Numbered from the stretch's first letter, positions 33,379 to 42,787 are shown. The stretch: 64,000 nucleotides of DNA from ENR-C20 sp942493145 (GCA_942493145.1 OW818679.1:3720001-3784000); one strand, 5' to 3'. Notes: generated by a model not told the origin, from the letters alone. A program made the numbers and translations.

Positions 33379-34670
33379 ATTGTGTATCCTCCAATCAGTT
33401 CAAGGTATTTCTCCGCCGTTTTGCATATATTGTGATGCTGAAGTACATACTCCGGCAACGTATAGCCGTACTCCTGCAGCAGGGCGTCGTCAAGCCCTTC
33501 CATAAATATCTGGGCCTTGTCCATATCATCCTCGCAGCAGCATCCCAGGTTGTATTTTTCCAGCATCCCATCGGGATCTATCCTGAAGGAAAGTATTGGG
33601 GTCCCTCCGGCACATGCCTGTATAAACGTGTTGGGGAAACCTTCAAGGTCCGAAGTCGTTACATAAAGCCTTGCATTGTCAAAGTACCCTTGGATCTCGT
33701 TATATGGTACATAATCAATTATCTTGAGGTTTTCCAGCTGCGCTGCACTGCTGTAAACCTCTCTTTCAAGCAAATCCCTGTCCGCGGAACCGGCAGGGTC
33801 GCCCGCCTTGTTTTTGGGCATTACCATCACAAACTGATATCCGTGGAAGCGCCGCGCAAGTTCGATGAAAAGCAGCGGCCTTTTTGATCTGATACACCTG
33901 CCCACCCACAGTATATGATCTCTCCTGTTGACAGCCGCATCACCGATTTCTGCTGTTTGCGTTTCAGTTACGACCTTGTCTGTCAGCAGAGGCTTGTTTT
34001 CATCCACCGAAGGCTCGCCGACAAAAAAACCGTTCTCTATGATGTGGCTTTCCAAGCCGGTCAGGTTTTTTAAAAGGCGGCGTTGCTGCTCAGTTTGCGT
34101 AATGATTGTCGTGCAGTGATATAGACCGAATCTGTAAAGCAGATAGTCCTTTTTGGAATTAGTGCTGCGAAAGGAGGACAGGTCCGCATTCAAATCACTT
34201 GAAAGCCTGAACAATACCTTTTTCCGTCTCGCCAGCTGTTGAAGCAGCACCAGTACGCCAAGCATGGGGTGGCTGGAGGTGAAGATGAAGGCATCTGCAC
34301 TGATTGCAAACAGTCTCGCATAAGTGGCGGCCTTTGTGAACAGCTTTTCAGGCAGGCTTCTTCTTTTCGCCTCGGTTTTAGCCCCGGTTCTAGCCCCGGT
34401 TTTAGCTCCGGTTTTGGTCCCGCCATATCTGATCAGTTCAATATTCCCTTTCCTGTATGAAGCCGGCTGGCCATAGTCATCCACCAGCACCTTGGTCTCG
34501 ATACTTTCCATGCCGGAAAAGAAAAGGGCAAGATTATACATGTTGATTTCCGCCCCGCCGATCACATTTTCGCTGTCATATGCCCCATCAAACAAGGGAA
34601 GGGATCTCAGCGACACAATACACACCTTCAGCTTATTCACATCAAAAATACCTTTCAAAGTACTTTTCAT
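33375..34670 (-). CDS. Glycosyltransferase (GT4-like)
   Basis: A 431-residue GT-B glycosyltransferase. The N-terminal half includes LKVCIVSLRSLPLFDG and GGAEINMYNLALF. The C-terminal half has the nucleotide-sugar site HILWVGRCIRSKRPLLFIEL and TSDLEGFPNTFIQACAGGTP (E-x7-E-like region). It closely parallels the next upstream gene. Around residues 83-102 a 12-base tandem repeat encodes KTGAKTGARTGAKTEAK. The ATG at 34670 and its ribosome site lie within a 13-base tandem repeat. Confidence 0.88.
   Translation of the reverse strand: MKSTLKGIFDVNKLKVCIVSLRSLPLFDGAYDSENVIGGAEINMYNLALFFSGMESIETKVLVDDYGQPASYRKGNIELIRYGGTKTGAKTGARTGAKTEAKRRSLPEKLFTKAATYARLFAISADAFIFTSSHPMLGVLVLLQQLARRKKVLFRLSSDLNADLSSFRSTNSKKDYLLYRFGLYHCTTIITQTEQQRRLLKNLTGLESHIIENGFFVGEPSVDENKPLLTDKVVTETQTAEIGDAAVNRRDHILWVGRCIRSKRPLLFIELARRFHGYQFVMVMPKNKAGDPAGSADRDLLEREVYSSAAQLENLKIIDYVPYNEIQGYFDNARLYVTTSDLEGFPNTFIQACAGGTPILSFRIDPDGMLEKYNLGCCCEDDMDKAQIFMEGLDDALLQEYGYTLPEYVLQHHNICKTAEKYLELIGGYTI
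34369..34416 (-). repeat. In-frame 12-base tandem repeat inside a glycosyltransferase
   Basis: Four 12-base units (34369-34380, 34381-34392, 34393-34404, 34405-34416) encode a TGAK-type repeat in a surface loop. The period is a multiple of three, so copy changes would keep the frame. Confidence 0.85.
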
Positions 34671-34733
34671 AGACACCTTTCAGAGTCAACTTTCAGAGAC
34701 ACCTTCCAAAGACACCTTCCAGAGTCAGCATTC
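34644..34733 (-). repeat. 13-base tandem repeat over the ribosome site and start
   Basis: About seven units of 12-13 bases of the type GAAAGGTGTCTCT (minus strand) fill the whole gap between two glycosyltransferase genes and run into the first codons of the downstream one. Most units carry an AAGG or GGAAGG element that can act as a Shine-Dalgarno sequence. Confidence 0.8.
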
Positions 34734-35988
34734 ATCCTAACAGCCCGGCGAAATCCTCCATGTAGATTTTGCCGACGGCAGTGACGTCATGATTTCGTAT
34801 TACGTATTCATAGGCATTCCTTCCCATCTCTCCGATTTTTTCAGCATCCATACCTTTTATAAAATCTATGGCTCTGGCAACACTGTCCTGGCAACAGCAG
34901 CCGAGGGAATGTTCCGTGATGAAGGCATCCGGGTTAACCCGAAGCGACAGGATTCCCGTCCTGCCTATGCATGCCTGTATGAAGCTGTTCGGGAAGCCTT
35001 CGTATTCCGAAGTGTTTACGAAAAGCTTTGCCCTGTCGTAATATGCCTGGATAAGGTCAAAAGGTACATACTCGATATATTCAAGGTTTTTCATTTCCCC
35101 TGCGGCCTTTTCAACTTCAGTGATAATGTGCCCGATCCGCTTGTTTTCAAGCTCATCCGCTTTCCATGCATGGGGCATTATTATCACAAACTTTTCCTGT
35201 GGCAGGCTCCTGGCCAGTTCCACGAAAAGGTGGACCCTTTTAAGCGGTTCACATCTGGACACCCACAAAATGAATTCCTTACCACTGCATTCCGCTTCCC
35301 TGTCCGGCCTGAATACCGCACTTTCCGAACTTGATACCGCAGTGTCCGGCCTTGATTCCGCACTGTCCGGCCTGATTGCCGCACTATCCGATCTGAATAC
35401 ATCCCCATCCAGCCTGAATGCGTTTTTCAACACCGAGCTGTCTGTTCCGCAGTTTTCCATCAACATCCTCTTTTGATCCCTGGATTGCGCATACACCTTG
35501 TCGCAGTGCTTCAAGCCGAATTTATACAGGTGATACAGCCTGCCTGAGCTTCTCCAGAACTCCGGCTCGGCATCCTTGTCGCTGCCCAGCCTGAATACCA
35601 CCTTTTTCCCCTTGAGGAACTTCTGGAACATCACCAGCCAGCCCAATACCTCGGAGGCAGTTTTCGTGACATATATCTGTGAGGATTGTCCCAGTAAAAC
35701 CCTGAAAAGATAAAGATACCTCAATAGCTTGTACCTGAGTGATTTATACTTGTCATACTTCATGTATCTGACCCTGATCAGCCTTACATTGTCACGGATC
35801 TCAATATCGCTTTGGCCGTAATCCCCCACTATGAAATCGACCTTCACATTCCTGAGTCCTGCCAGATAAACAGCTATGTTATACAGCTCCACCTCAGACC
35901 CGCCGAAGGTCTCACCAAGCTCCCTGTTGAATACGGGGTAGGCTCCGAACATTACGAAGCAAAGCCGCATTGGCTTCTTATACCTCAC
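34732..35988 (-). CDS. Glycosyltransferase (GT4-like)
   Basis: A 418-residue GT-B protein related to its downstream neighbour. It has FGGSEVELYNIAVYLAGL, a nucleotide-binding FILWVSRCEPLKRVHLFVEL and NTSEYEGFPNSFIQACIGRT. Residues near 196-232 are an inserted acidic repeat (FRSDSAAIRPDSAESRPD and on), encoded by a 21-base tandem repeat. It overlaps the end of the esterase gene by 4 bases. It adds a sugar to the lipid-linked repeat unit at the inner membrane face. Confidence 0.88.
   Translation of the reverse strand: MRYKKPMRLCFVMFGAYPVFNRELGETFGGSEVELYNIAVYLAGLRNVKVDFIVGDYGQSDIEIRDNVRLIRVRYMKYDKYKSLRYKLLRYLYLFRVLLGQSSQIYVTKTASEVLGWLVMFQKFLKGKKVVFRLGSDKDAEPEFWRSSGRLYHLYKFGLKHCDKVYAQSRDQKRMLMENCGTDSSVLKNAFRLDGDVFRSDSAAIRPDSAESRPDTAVSSSESAVFRPDREAECSGKEFILWVSRCEPLKRVHLFVELARSLPQEKFVIIMPHAWKADELENKRIGHIITEVEKAAGEMKNLEYIEYVPFDLIQAYYDRAKLFVNTSEYEGFPNSFIQACIGRTGILSLRVNPDAFITEHSLGCCCQDSVARAIDFIKGMDAEKIGEMGRNAYEYVIRNHDVTAVGKIYMEDFAGLLG
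35292..35400 (-). repeat. In-frame 21-base tandem repeat inside a glycosyltransferase
   Basis: About five units of 21 bases (clear at 35316-35336, 35337-35357, 35358-35378, 35379-35399) of the form CCGCACTGTCCGGCCTGATT. They encode seven-residue repeats rich in Ser, Asp and Pro placed between the two GT-B halves. Confidence 0.85.
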
Positions 35989-36860
35989 CCGGTCACCCCC
36001 TTCTTCACTTCCTCCGCAAACATATATCCCAGCCTCACAAGCCCTTCCGTACTGAAATGCAGGCCGTCGGCGGTTACAGGAAGGGTGCCGTGTCTGATTA
36101 CATATGTATTGTCAATTTCATTCTCCGCCATGTTATGTGCCCATGTAATGTCCAATGCAGCCTCCCTGTCGGAATACATCCCGGCTTCAAGAAGCCCCTT
36201 GACCGTCTCAACATCAAAGTATGTAGCTATAAAAAGGGGCAGTTCAGGCGTGGCTGTGTCTTCCCTGATTTGGGCGATTATCTCCTTAAGATAATCCATA
36301 TAGCCTTCGGCGTATTGCTTCTTTATCATGTCTTTCTCACCCTGTTTCCACAAAACGCCGCAGAACACCACATTGGGATCTTCTTTTGCAAAATCGATCT
36401 GCTGCTTCAGTTTTTTGTACAGCGATCCATGATAGGCATCCTCTGAAACGTCGGCGGTCTCACTGTCCCAATCGGGCAAAAATGCTCTTATACCAGCCCC
36501 GCCTGTGGCTACCTTGATAATCGCTATAGAGTCGTTTTTATAAAACCTTTTCATCTCATACGCGAAGCTGATCTCGGGGCCATTGTATTTCTGGTTGGGT
36601 ATCATTGGCACCCATTGACTGTTTCTCAATATGGTTATATCCTTACTCCCCTTCCTCATTGCAGGGGAATATTCCCAATATTTGCCGCAGCCCTCCATAT
36701 TGGACTGTCCAAGCAGTATGAAAACTCTTTTTGTCACATTTCCGGTCTTTGTCCCATTTCCGGTTTCCGCCCCTTCCGCTGTCAGGTACAGGAATCCATT
36801 AACCGCCAGCATGACCGACGTTGACAAAACTACCGCTGCCAAAAGGGTTCGTCCTTTCAT
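35985..36860 (-). CDS. Secreted SGNH-type carbohydrate esterase (sialate-acetylesterase-like)
   Basis: A 291-residue secreted esterase with an N-terminal signal or anchor (MKGRTLLAAVVLSTSVMLAV). It has the nucleophile block VFILLGQSNMEG, ATGGAGIRAF, WKQGEKD and the C-terminal Asp-His pair in TADGLHFSTEG. These match the SASA/DUF303 esterases that remove acetyl groups from carbohydrates. It could trim O-acetyl groups that the locus acyltransferases add. A two-unit 18-base repeat (36733-36768, TGNGTKTGNVTK) follows the signal region. Confidence 0.82.
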   Translation of the reverse strand: MKGRTLLAAVVLSTSVMLAVNGFLYLTAEGAETGNGTKTGNVTKRVFILLGQSNMEGCGKYWEYSPAMRKGSKDITILRNSQWVPMIPNQKYNGPEISFAYEMKRFYKNDSIAIIKVATGGAGIRAFLPDWDSETADVSEDAYHGSLYKKLKQQIDFAKEDPNVVFCGVLWKQGEKDMIKKQYAEGYMDYLKEIIAQIREDTATPELPLFIATYFDVETVKGLLEAGMYSDREAALDITWAHNMAENEIDNTYVIRHGTLPVTADGLHFSTEGLVRLGYMFAEEVKKGVTG

Positions 36861-36861
36861 A

Positions 36862-37398
36862 TCATGATTTCCCCCAGAAAAAGTTTGTCAGAAATTCGCT
36901 TTTTTCCGCATGCCTTCCGGCAATTTTGCTATATCCATCAATAAGGCTTTCTTCAGCGACTTTGGCATATGAGGTCAGGCTGCATACAAATCTGTCAGGA
37001 TTCCCTGCAACACACGTATTGGGTTTGACATCCTCCATAACCACCGCTCCCGCCCCGACAATGGCGTTTGGCCCTATGGTGACGCCGTTGAGGATGATTG
37101 CGCCGATACCGATGAAGCAGTTGTCCATTATTGTTATTCCGTCAAAATCGCTTTTATTACCGCTATGCCTTTTCAATAAATGCCTGAACCCATCCCCGCA
37201 TAAGAACAGTGTATTTGCACACAACACACAGCTGTTACCGATCTTTAGCTTGCATGGCATTATACCGCCTTGTTTGATTATATCCACCAGAACCCATGTG
37301 TTTTTTCCGATTTCTGCACCTTTGAGCTTCAGCTGCATTATCCTGGCCTGGTGCAAAAACAGCAAACCGCTTTTACGAAGCGCTGCAAGCAACTGCAT
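36862..37398 (-). CDS. Hexapeptide-repeat acyltransferase
   Basis: A 178-residue left-handed beta-helix acyltransferase, with repeats such as CKLKIGNSCVLCANTLFLCG, DGITIMDNCFIGIGAIILNG and GVTIGPNAIVGAGAVV, and C-terminal NTCVAGNPDRFV. It is of the same type as the enzymes at 42284 and 42808. The acyl donor may be acetyl-CoA or the locus acyl carrier protein. The ATG at 37398 is 8 bases after the asparagine-synthase stop. Confidence 0.82.
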   Translation of the reverse strand: MQLLAALRKSGLLFLHQARIMQLKLKGAEIGKNTWVLVDIIKQGGIMPCKLKIGNSCVLCANTLFLCGDGFRHLLKRHSGNKSDFDGITIMDNCFIGIGAIILNGVTIGPNAIVGAGAVVMEDVKPNTCVAGNPDRFVCSLTSYAKVAEESLIDGYSKIAGRHAEKSEFLTNFFWGKS

Positions 37399-37406
37399 GT
37401 TCCCCC

Positions 37407-39392
37407 CTACGTTTTCAATTGAAATGTATCACATAATATCTGAGTGGTCAGTACACCCATGAAGAGCATGCTCTCCCTTTCACTCAAAAACTCCCGCTCT
37501 GTAACGCTTTTGATGAACCCTCCAATTTTTGCCGGGTTGAATACGTTGAAACGCCGTAACGATTCTTCCGAAACAATATACTCCATATAGCTGTCGCACA
37601 GTATTTTCCTGACATCCATCGGCGATCTGTACGGGAATTTTTTTCTGTTGACCAGCTCACCGGGCAGATATTTCTCTGCAATTTTCTTCAGTATGTATTT
37701 TTCATTCAAGCCCTTAATTTTAAACCTGTCGTTCAACGACATGCTGTATTCCAGAAGGTCCTCATCAAGGAACGGGAACCTCACCTCGACGGAATGCGCC
37801 ATGGATACCCTGTCGCCCTGGGAGCAAAGAAGGTATTGGGAAAGGAAGGTCTTTATCTCAAAGTACTGACTCCTCTGTATGTCACTCCAGCCCACCATGT
37901 CATGCAGATTTACATTATCAATATCCTGCAGGTGTTCCAGCCCCAGCGACCGATAAAAATCAGGGTATTGCTGTTCCTTCAGCATCTGCTTTGACTTGTC
38001 GGAAAAGAATCTTTCAAAGAACCCAAACTGCCTCCACCTGGTGTAATGTGATTCCATCAGCCTGTCCTCATTCCCGTGCATGTAGAAGTAATTGAGGCTT
38101 CCTGCGGTTGCCGACTGCAGACGGCTGTCCGAAAAGAGGTTTACCTTCCTGAACAGCTGCTTCCTCAGCTCGGAATCAGGATACTTTTTCAGATAACTCC
38201 TTATCTTGACTTCCCTGAAGATGTCATACCCTCCAAAGAGCTCGTCTGCTCCCTCTCCTGAAAGCACTACCTTTATGTTGTTGCCGTTCACCAACCCGGA
38301 AAGCTTGTACAACGGTACCGGTCCGGCTCTGAGCAACGGGACCTCGGTATGCCAGACGATCTTTTTTATCAGCCCGGCTGTTTCACTATTGCTGAACAGT
38401 ATTTTATGCTGCCTTATACCCAGGTGGTCGCAAACCATCTTCTGGTATTTGTGCTCATCATAAACAGCATCCTCAAAGCCCACCGAGAAAGCCTCCACCG
38501 AGTTGTTGAACCTGCTGGCTATTATGGCCGTGATAAGGCTCGAATCAAGCCCCCCGCTAAGGTATGTGGATATTTTGACATCTCCTATGAGCCTTTTTTG
38601 AACAGCCCTGGAGAGGAGCATTTCAGTTTCCTCAGCCACATCGCCAAAATCCTGATGCAGACCGGTATTGTTATATTTGAGGCTGTAGAAGAGATCCCGT
38701 TTTATCTCATTGTCCCTGTATATCAGATACTCACCGGGCATAAGGTTGGATATGCCCTTAAAGCTGGTCCGGTCATACTGGGGAGACCAGAAGGTAAAGG
38801 TATCGAACAGGGTTGTATAGTCCAGTTCCGCCGTTACCCTCCCCGTTGCAAGTATGGACTTGATTTCCGAGGCAAACAGGAATTCGCCGTTCTTATGGTA
38901 ATAGCTAAGCGGTATTATTCCCATCCTGTCCCTTGCCAGCACCAGCCTTCCACAATCCTCATCGTATACCGCGATGGCAAACTGCCCTGAAAGCCTGCTG
39001 AACATTGACAGTCCGTATTCTTCATACATGTGGGGCAGCACTGCGGTATCCGAATTGTTTGATATCCTGTGTCCCCTGAGCTCCAGCTCCGTCCTCAGCT
39101 GCCGGAAGTTGAATATCTCTCCGTTCAGTATGACCACAACGTTGCCGCTTTCGTTGTACGCGGGCTGTTTCCCGTTTTCGACGTCTATGATGCTCAGCCG
39201 CTTGAGGACAAGCCCTACACTACCCTGGAAATTATTCTGGCAATTACTATGGCAATTGCTAAGGCAAATGTTGCGACATTTGCTATAGTAGTATCCGGTA
39301 TCGTCCGGCCCCCGGTGGGTAAGCACATCGCCCATCCTGGCCAATATGTCCTCATCACAGTTTTTGCTTATAAACCCTGCTATCCCGCACAT
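37407..39392 (-). CDS. Asparagine synthase-like glutamine amidotransferase
   Basis: A 661-residue AsnB-type enzyme. The N-terminal glutaminase has catalytic Cys2 (MCGIAGFI) and HRGPDDTGYYY. The C-terminal synthetase has the PP-loop YLSGGLDSSLI and GEGADELFGGY. Inside polysaccharide loci such proteins amidate sugar carboxylates or aminoacyl groups rather than make asparagine, so amidation of the hexosaminuronate or an acyl group is plausible. It is about 20-40 residues longer than usual, partly from an inserted repeat of about 20 residues (ICLSNCHSNCQNNF) encoded by a 12-base tandem repeat. It overlaps the ligase gene by 13 bases. Confidence 0.85.
   Translation of the reverse strand: MCGIAGFISKNCDEDILARMGDVLTHRGPDDTGYYYSKCRNICLSNCHSNCQNNFQGSVGLVLKRLSIIDVENGKQPAYNESGNVVVILNGEIFNFRQLRTELELRGHRISNNSDTAVLPHMYEEYGLSMFSRLSGQFAIAVYDEDCGRLVLARDRMGIIPLSYYHKNGEFLFASEIKSILATGRVTAELDYTTLFDTFTFWSPQYDRTSFKGISNLMPGEYLIYRDNEIKRDLFYSLKYNNTGLHQDFGDVAEETEMLLSRAVQKRLIGDVKISTYLSGGLDSSLITAIIASRFNNSVEAFSVGFEDAVYDEHKYQKMVCDHLGIRQHKILFSNSETAGLIKKIVWHTEVPLLRAGPVPLYKLSGLVNGNNIKVVLSGEGADELFGGYDIFREVKIRSYLKKYPDSELRKQLFRKVNLFSDSRLQSATAGSLNYFYMHGNEDRLMESHYTRWRQFGFFERFFSDKSKQMLKEQQYPDFYRSLGLEHLQDIDNVNLHDMVGWSDIQRSQYFEIKTFLSQYLLCSQGDRVSMAHSVEVRFPFLDEDLLEYSMSLNDRFKIKGLNEKYILKKIAEKYLPGELVNRKKFPYRSPMDVRKILCDSYMEYIVSEESLRRFNVFNPAKIGGFIKSVTEREFLSERESMLFMGVLTTQILCDTFQLKT
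39225..39284 (-). repeat. In-frame 12-base tandem repeat inside asparagine synthase
   Basis: About five degenerate 12-base units encode N-x-C-type tetrapeptides between the conserved HRGPDD and RLSIID segments of the glutaminase domain. Ordinary AsnB proteins have only a short loop there. Confidence 0.75.
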
Positions 39393-40903
39393 TCCGCACT
39401 CCTTAACATACTTCTCCTGATTTTCCCGCTCTCTGTCCTGGGCAGGGCTTCAACCGCCTGAAAAATGTGTGGCCTCATATAAATGGGCAGCCTTGAATTT
39501 ACATATTTTACGAGCTCGTCAAGAGGATATTCCAAAGGATATTCCTTTTCCAAAACCACAAAAGCCTTTATGATCCTGGCTCCTTCCCAAACGTCCTCAA
39601 TTACGGCCGATTCCTTTACAAGGGTACCGCCGTTGATCACATTTTCAATCTCCACAGGGCTGATCCTGTGCCCCATGAATTTGATCATGTCTGTTTTTCT
39701 TCCCTTGATGTATATGAAGCCGTCTTCATCAACTGTGGCAATGTCCCCGGTGTGCAGCCATCCATCCCTCAGCACTTCTTCCGTAGCCGCCGGATCCTCC
39801 CAGTAACCCTTCATGATATTGGGGCCAAAGGCAGTTATCTCACCCAATTGACCAGGTTTCACCGGGTTGCCCTCTTCGTCTGTAACCCTTAATTCAACAT
39901 TGCAGAGGCCTTTACCGATGGACCCGGGCCTGTCGTAAATCAATCCGGGGCTCAGATAGCTGAGCCGCGCACTTGCCTCGGTCTGGCCATACATGACATA
40001 TATACTGATATGCGGATATTTTCGGTTTATGAATACGACATCTTCATAGTTGACAGATTCCCCTGCAAAGGTGATATAACGCAGCTTCTCAAAGAAGTCG
40101 TGATCAGGCTTTGTGCCTGTATCAGTGTCTGTCCCCGAATTCCTGATGCAGCCCAGCATCAGGTTGATGTATGAGCCTACTGTGGAATATCCGGTGACTT
40201 CATGGTTTTTTATACCTTCCAGCACTTTATACGGATATGCAGAGGAGTTTTCCAGCACCAATGCTGCTCCGACTGAGGCGTGGGTCAAAAGGATGGAATT
40301 GCCGTATGAATATGTAAAGGGGAGGGTCATCAGGATTGAATCCTCAGGTGTCAACCGCAGGTATTCAATTATGGCTTCGGTATTGGATAACAGATTGCCG
40401 TGTGTGAGGGTCACTCCCTTGGGATAGGCGGTTGTACCCGATGTGAACAGTATCATCGCCGCATCGTCCCTGTCAGTGTCCAAAGCGTTTTCCGGACAAT
40501 CGACAGAAATATCGCAGGCATCAATATTTAATATCCGGACATCCGGCTTATCATTCAGCTTGTTCAGCTTCTCTATTGTTGAATTGTTTGCTGCTATCAG
40601 CCTGGGAGAACATTTATTAATGATAAAGCCTATACTTTCGCTCATCCTTGCAGGGTTGACGGGCACAGCAACAGCATTCAGCCTTATTATTCCGAAAAAG
40701 GCGATGACGTATTGAATGGAGTTTTCACAAAAAACGACCACCCGGTCGCCTTTCCGCACTCCGCAACGCTGCAGATGTCCGGCTATACCCATGGACATTG
40801 AATATACCTGGCTATACGACCAATCCGCACCCCCACTCTTAATGAAGGTTCTTCCGGGGTATTTTTTGCTGCTGTTTTCCAGCAATTCAAACAATCCGTC
40901 CAT
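39380..40903 (-). CDS. Acyl-activating AMP-forming ligase (ANL superfamily)
   Basis: A 507-residue adenylate-forming enzyme. Core motifs are complete: LFTSGTTAYPKGVTLTHGN, YVMYGQTEASARLSYL, GWLHTGDIATVDEDG and the catalytic lysine in PRTESGKIRRSML. It most resembles stand-alone ligases that load an acyl or aminoacyl group onto a carrier protein. With the acyl carrier protein at 41936 it probably supplies activated acyl groups to decorate the polysaccharide. The substrate cannot be read. The start is ATG 40903. Confidence 0.88.
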   Translation of the reverse strand: MDGLFELLENSSKKYPGRTFIKSGGADWSYSQVYSMSMGIAGHLQRCGVRKGDRVVVFCENSIQYVIAFFGIIRLNAVAVPVNPARMSESIGFIINKCSPRLIAANNSTIEKLNKLNDKPDVRILNIDACDISVDCPENALDTDRDDAAMILFTSGTTAYPKGVTLTHGNLLSNTEAIIEYLRLTPEDSILMTLPFTYSYGNSILLTHASVGAALVLENSSAYPYKVLEGIKNHEVTGYSTVGSYINLMLGCIRNSGTDTDTGTKPDHDFFEKLRYITFAGESVNYEDVVFINRKYPHISIYVMYGQTEASARLSYLSPGLIYDRPGSIGKGLCNVELRVTDEEGNPVKPGQLGEITAFGPNIMKGYWEDPAATEEVLRDGWLHTGDIATVDEDGFIYIKGRKTDMIKFMGHRISPVEIENVINGGTLVKESAVIEDVWEGARIIKAFVVLEKEYPLEYPLDELVKYVNSRLPIYMRPHIFQAVEALPRTESGKIRRSMLRSAECAG

Positions 40904-40922
40904 GGCAACTCTCCTTGGTTGT

Positions 40923-40970
40923 GAGATTTTTTAAATTAGAGATCTTTTAAATTGGAGATCTTTTATTTAT
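40923..40970 (-). repeat. 16-base tandem repeat between genes
   Basis: Three 16-base units of the type GAGATCTTTTAAATTG (40923-40938, 40939-40954, 40955-40970) fill the gap before the ligase gene and cover the stop of the PP-loop gene. Confidence 0.8.
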
Positions 40971-41943
40971 GGAATCTGTTCTTTATAAGCGCAAATGTTG
41001 CGTCATCTTTAACATTTTTCAGCTTTTTCCGGCCTTCCTCCCTGGTCATGAAACCGCCTCTTACAAGGCCGCTGATTTCAAAAGCATACGGGTGATATCC
41101 GAACCGTTCCACATGTAACTGGTTTGCGTAGGAATTCAGCAGGCAGTTGGAGCTGTTGCCGTCTGTGTTCTCAGGTGGTTCCCATCCTGTCAGCTTGATT
41201 TCCTCAATGATTTTGCCTTCATCATACTCGCTGCCGGCAAAGGGATAATACAGATATGGTATCCGGTCTTCATACTCCTTCATGAACGCCGTGTCGATGA
41301 AGTACTCCCCATATTCCTTCCCCAGCCCCCCGGTTATTTTATCCCTGATGTTTTCAAAACTTTTTGCCACAATGCTGTAATTCAGTTTCAAAACCGGCTT
41401 CGGTGCCTCCACCTGCCCGGGAGTCCACCCGAAGCATATGATGGGAATGCCTCGGATCATGGCTTCATGATACATCAGGTTCTTTACGAGCATTATGCAA
41501 AGGCTGCAGATTGAACTGGCCCTCTCAAGTGACTGTCGTGAAAACACCCCGCCGTCTTCGACATATTTGAAGGCTTTGATCAGCTTCTCTGCAGGATACT
41601 TTACCAGAATACTGTCGACGTTCAGGTAATCGGTTACGGTATTAATGTTCCTGAAGCAGTCCTCGCTCAGGAAGCCGTTGTTGAAGGTCACCGCCAGTAC
41701 CGAGGCTCCATACTTTTCCCTGAGCAGCTTAAGGATATAGGTGCTGTCCTTCCCACCGCTGTAGGCCATTACCACCTGGTACCTTCTGTCCTTGTATTGC
41801 TCCAGCAGGGCACGGAATCCGTCATCAGGATCAGCAGGGGCCTTGCTCCCCGAATGCATTGCGCAATAGTTACAGAGGCCGCTGCCGTCAATTTTTACGG
41901 ATGGTATTTTATCGCTCAAAAGGCAGTTGACACATTCACTCAT
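40963..41943 (-). CDS. PP-loop ATPase / sugar amidotransferase-like protein
   Basis: A 326-residue N-type ATP pyrophosphatase. A cysteine-rich start (CVNCLLSDKIPSVKIDGSGL followed by CNYC) precedes the PP-loop VVMAYSGGKDSTYILKLL. This arrangement matches the N-acetyl sugar amidotransferases of the WbpG/LegG type, which convert an acetamido into an acetamidino group with ammonia from HisF/HisH-like partners. No such partners are seen; the AsnB-like protein might supply ammonia instead. It overlaps the acyl carrier protein gene by 8 bases. Confidence 0.75.
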   Translation of the reverse strand: MSECVNCLLSDKIPSVKIDGSGLCNYCAMHSGSKAPADPDDGFRALLEQYKDRRYQVVMAYSGGKDSTYILKLLREKYGASVLAVTFNNGFLSEDCFRNINTVTDYLNVDSILVKYPAEKLIKAFKYVEDGGVFSRQSLERASSICSLCIMLVKNLMYHEAMIRGIPIICFGWTPGQVEAPKPVLKLNYSIVAKSFENIRDKITGGLGKEYGEYFIDTAFMKEYEDRIPYLYYPFAGSEYDEGKIIEEIKLTGWEPPENTDGNSSNCLLNSYANQLHVERFGYHPYAFEISGLVRGGFMTREEGRKKLKNVKDDATFALIKNRFHK

Positions 41944-42229
41944 TTCTCTCCATCCTTGTTCCGGCGGCTATCTCTTTTTCCACCTTGTTGTTTATGAATA
42001 TGAAAATATTGCTGATGGTATCAAAATTCTCAGGTACTATTTCGTTATCCAGGATCCTGATGCAGAAGGCTTTTTCCAGGAAGGTCACCAGACCTATGAT
42101 TCCCGTGGAATCAATATAGCCGTTGCCTATCAGGGATGAATCGGGATCGATTTCTTCAATTGGCTCATCATAAAGTATGTTGCTTTGAAAGTAATCCATC
42201 AGTTTGTCTTTAATCTCCACATGTTCCAT
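41936..42229 (-). CDS. Acyl carrier protein
   Basis: A 97-residue carrier protein. The phosphopantetheine attachment serine lies in GNGYIDSTGIIGLVTFLE (D-S-x-G), with the usual four-helix pattern. It is not the housekeeping fatty-acid carrier, since it sits inside a polysaccharide locus with an acyl-activating ligase and several acyltransferases. The likely role is to carry a non-acetyl acyl group to a sugar, as DltC carries D-alanine. Confidence 0.87.
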   Translation of the reverse strand: MEHVEIKDKLMDYFQSNILYDEPIEEIDPDSSLIGNGYIDSTGIIGLVTFLEKAFCIRILDNEIVPENFDTISNIFIFINNKVEKEIAAGTRMERNE

Positions 42230-42283
42230 AGGGCTGTCCGACTCCTTTCTTCAAATGACCGCATTATGTGACAGGCGCTGCGT

Positions 42284-42787
42284 TTATTTCAACAGATGCC
42301 TGTAAAACTTATAAAAGTACTTCTGATAATATGGATAGATTTCAGAGTTGTAGTAATCCTCAAAATTATCTGTGTTATTTTTGGCACGGGCAGGATTTCC
42401 GCCCCATACCGTACCGGCAGGTATGCTCCTGTAAACTACCGATCCTGGTAGTACGCAGGCATTGGGGCCTATGACCACATTAGGCATTATGATGGTGTTT
42501 TCACCAATATAGACATTGTCTTTGATGTCGATTTTCCCGTATTTGTTGTTTATGTGTCTGAACTCTTCACTATTGTTTATGATCCTTATGGCGCCATCAT
42601 GTGTAACGAATTTGACCCCATTGGCTATAATGCAGTTTTCTCCGATATGTATGAGATAAGGCTCGCTCCCGAAGGATTCTATCTCCGGGAAGAGCAGTGT
42701 TCCCTTTCCTACCGTCATTCCTTCACTTTTAAGCTTATTTAACTTTGAAGCCAGCATGTGTTTCTTTAGCATCCTTATAATCATCAT
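42284..42787 (-). CDS. Hexapeptide-repeat acyltransferase
   Basis: A 167-residue left-handed beta-helix acyltransferase with repeats LIHIGENCIIANGVKFVTHD, KIDIKDNVYIGENTIIMPNV and VVIGPNACVLPGSVV, and a GNPA-type end (VWGGNPARAK). A catalytic-type His is seen in FVTHDGA. ATG 42787 follows GGAAGGTG and is preferred to the in-frame ATG at 42811, which would overlap the previous gene. It is directly upstream of the carrier protein gene. Confidence 0.8.
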   Translation of the reverse strand: MMIIRMLKKHMLASKLNKLKSEGMTVGKGTLLFPEIESFGSEPYLIHIGENCIIANGVKFVTHDGAIRIINNSEEFRHINNKYGKIDIKDNVYIGENTIIMPNVVIGPNACVLPGSVVYRSIPAGTVWGGNPARAKNNTDNFEDYYNSEIYPYYQKYFYKFYRHLLK

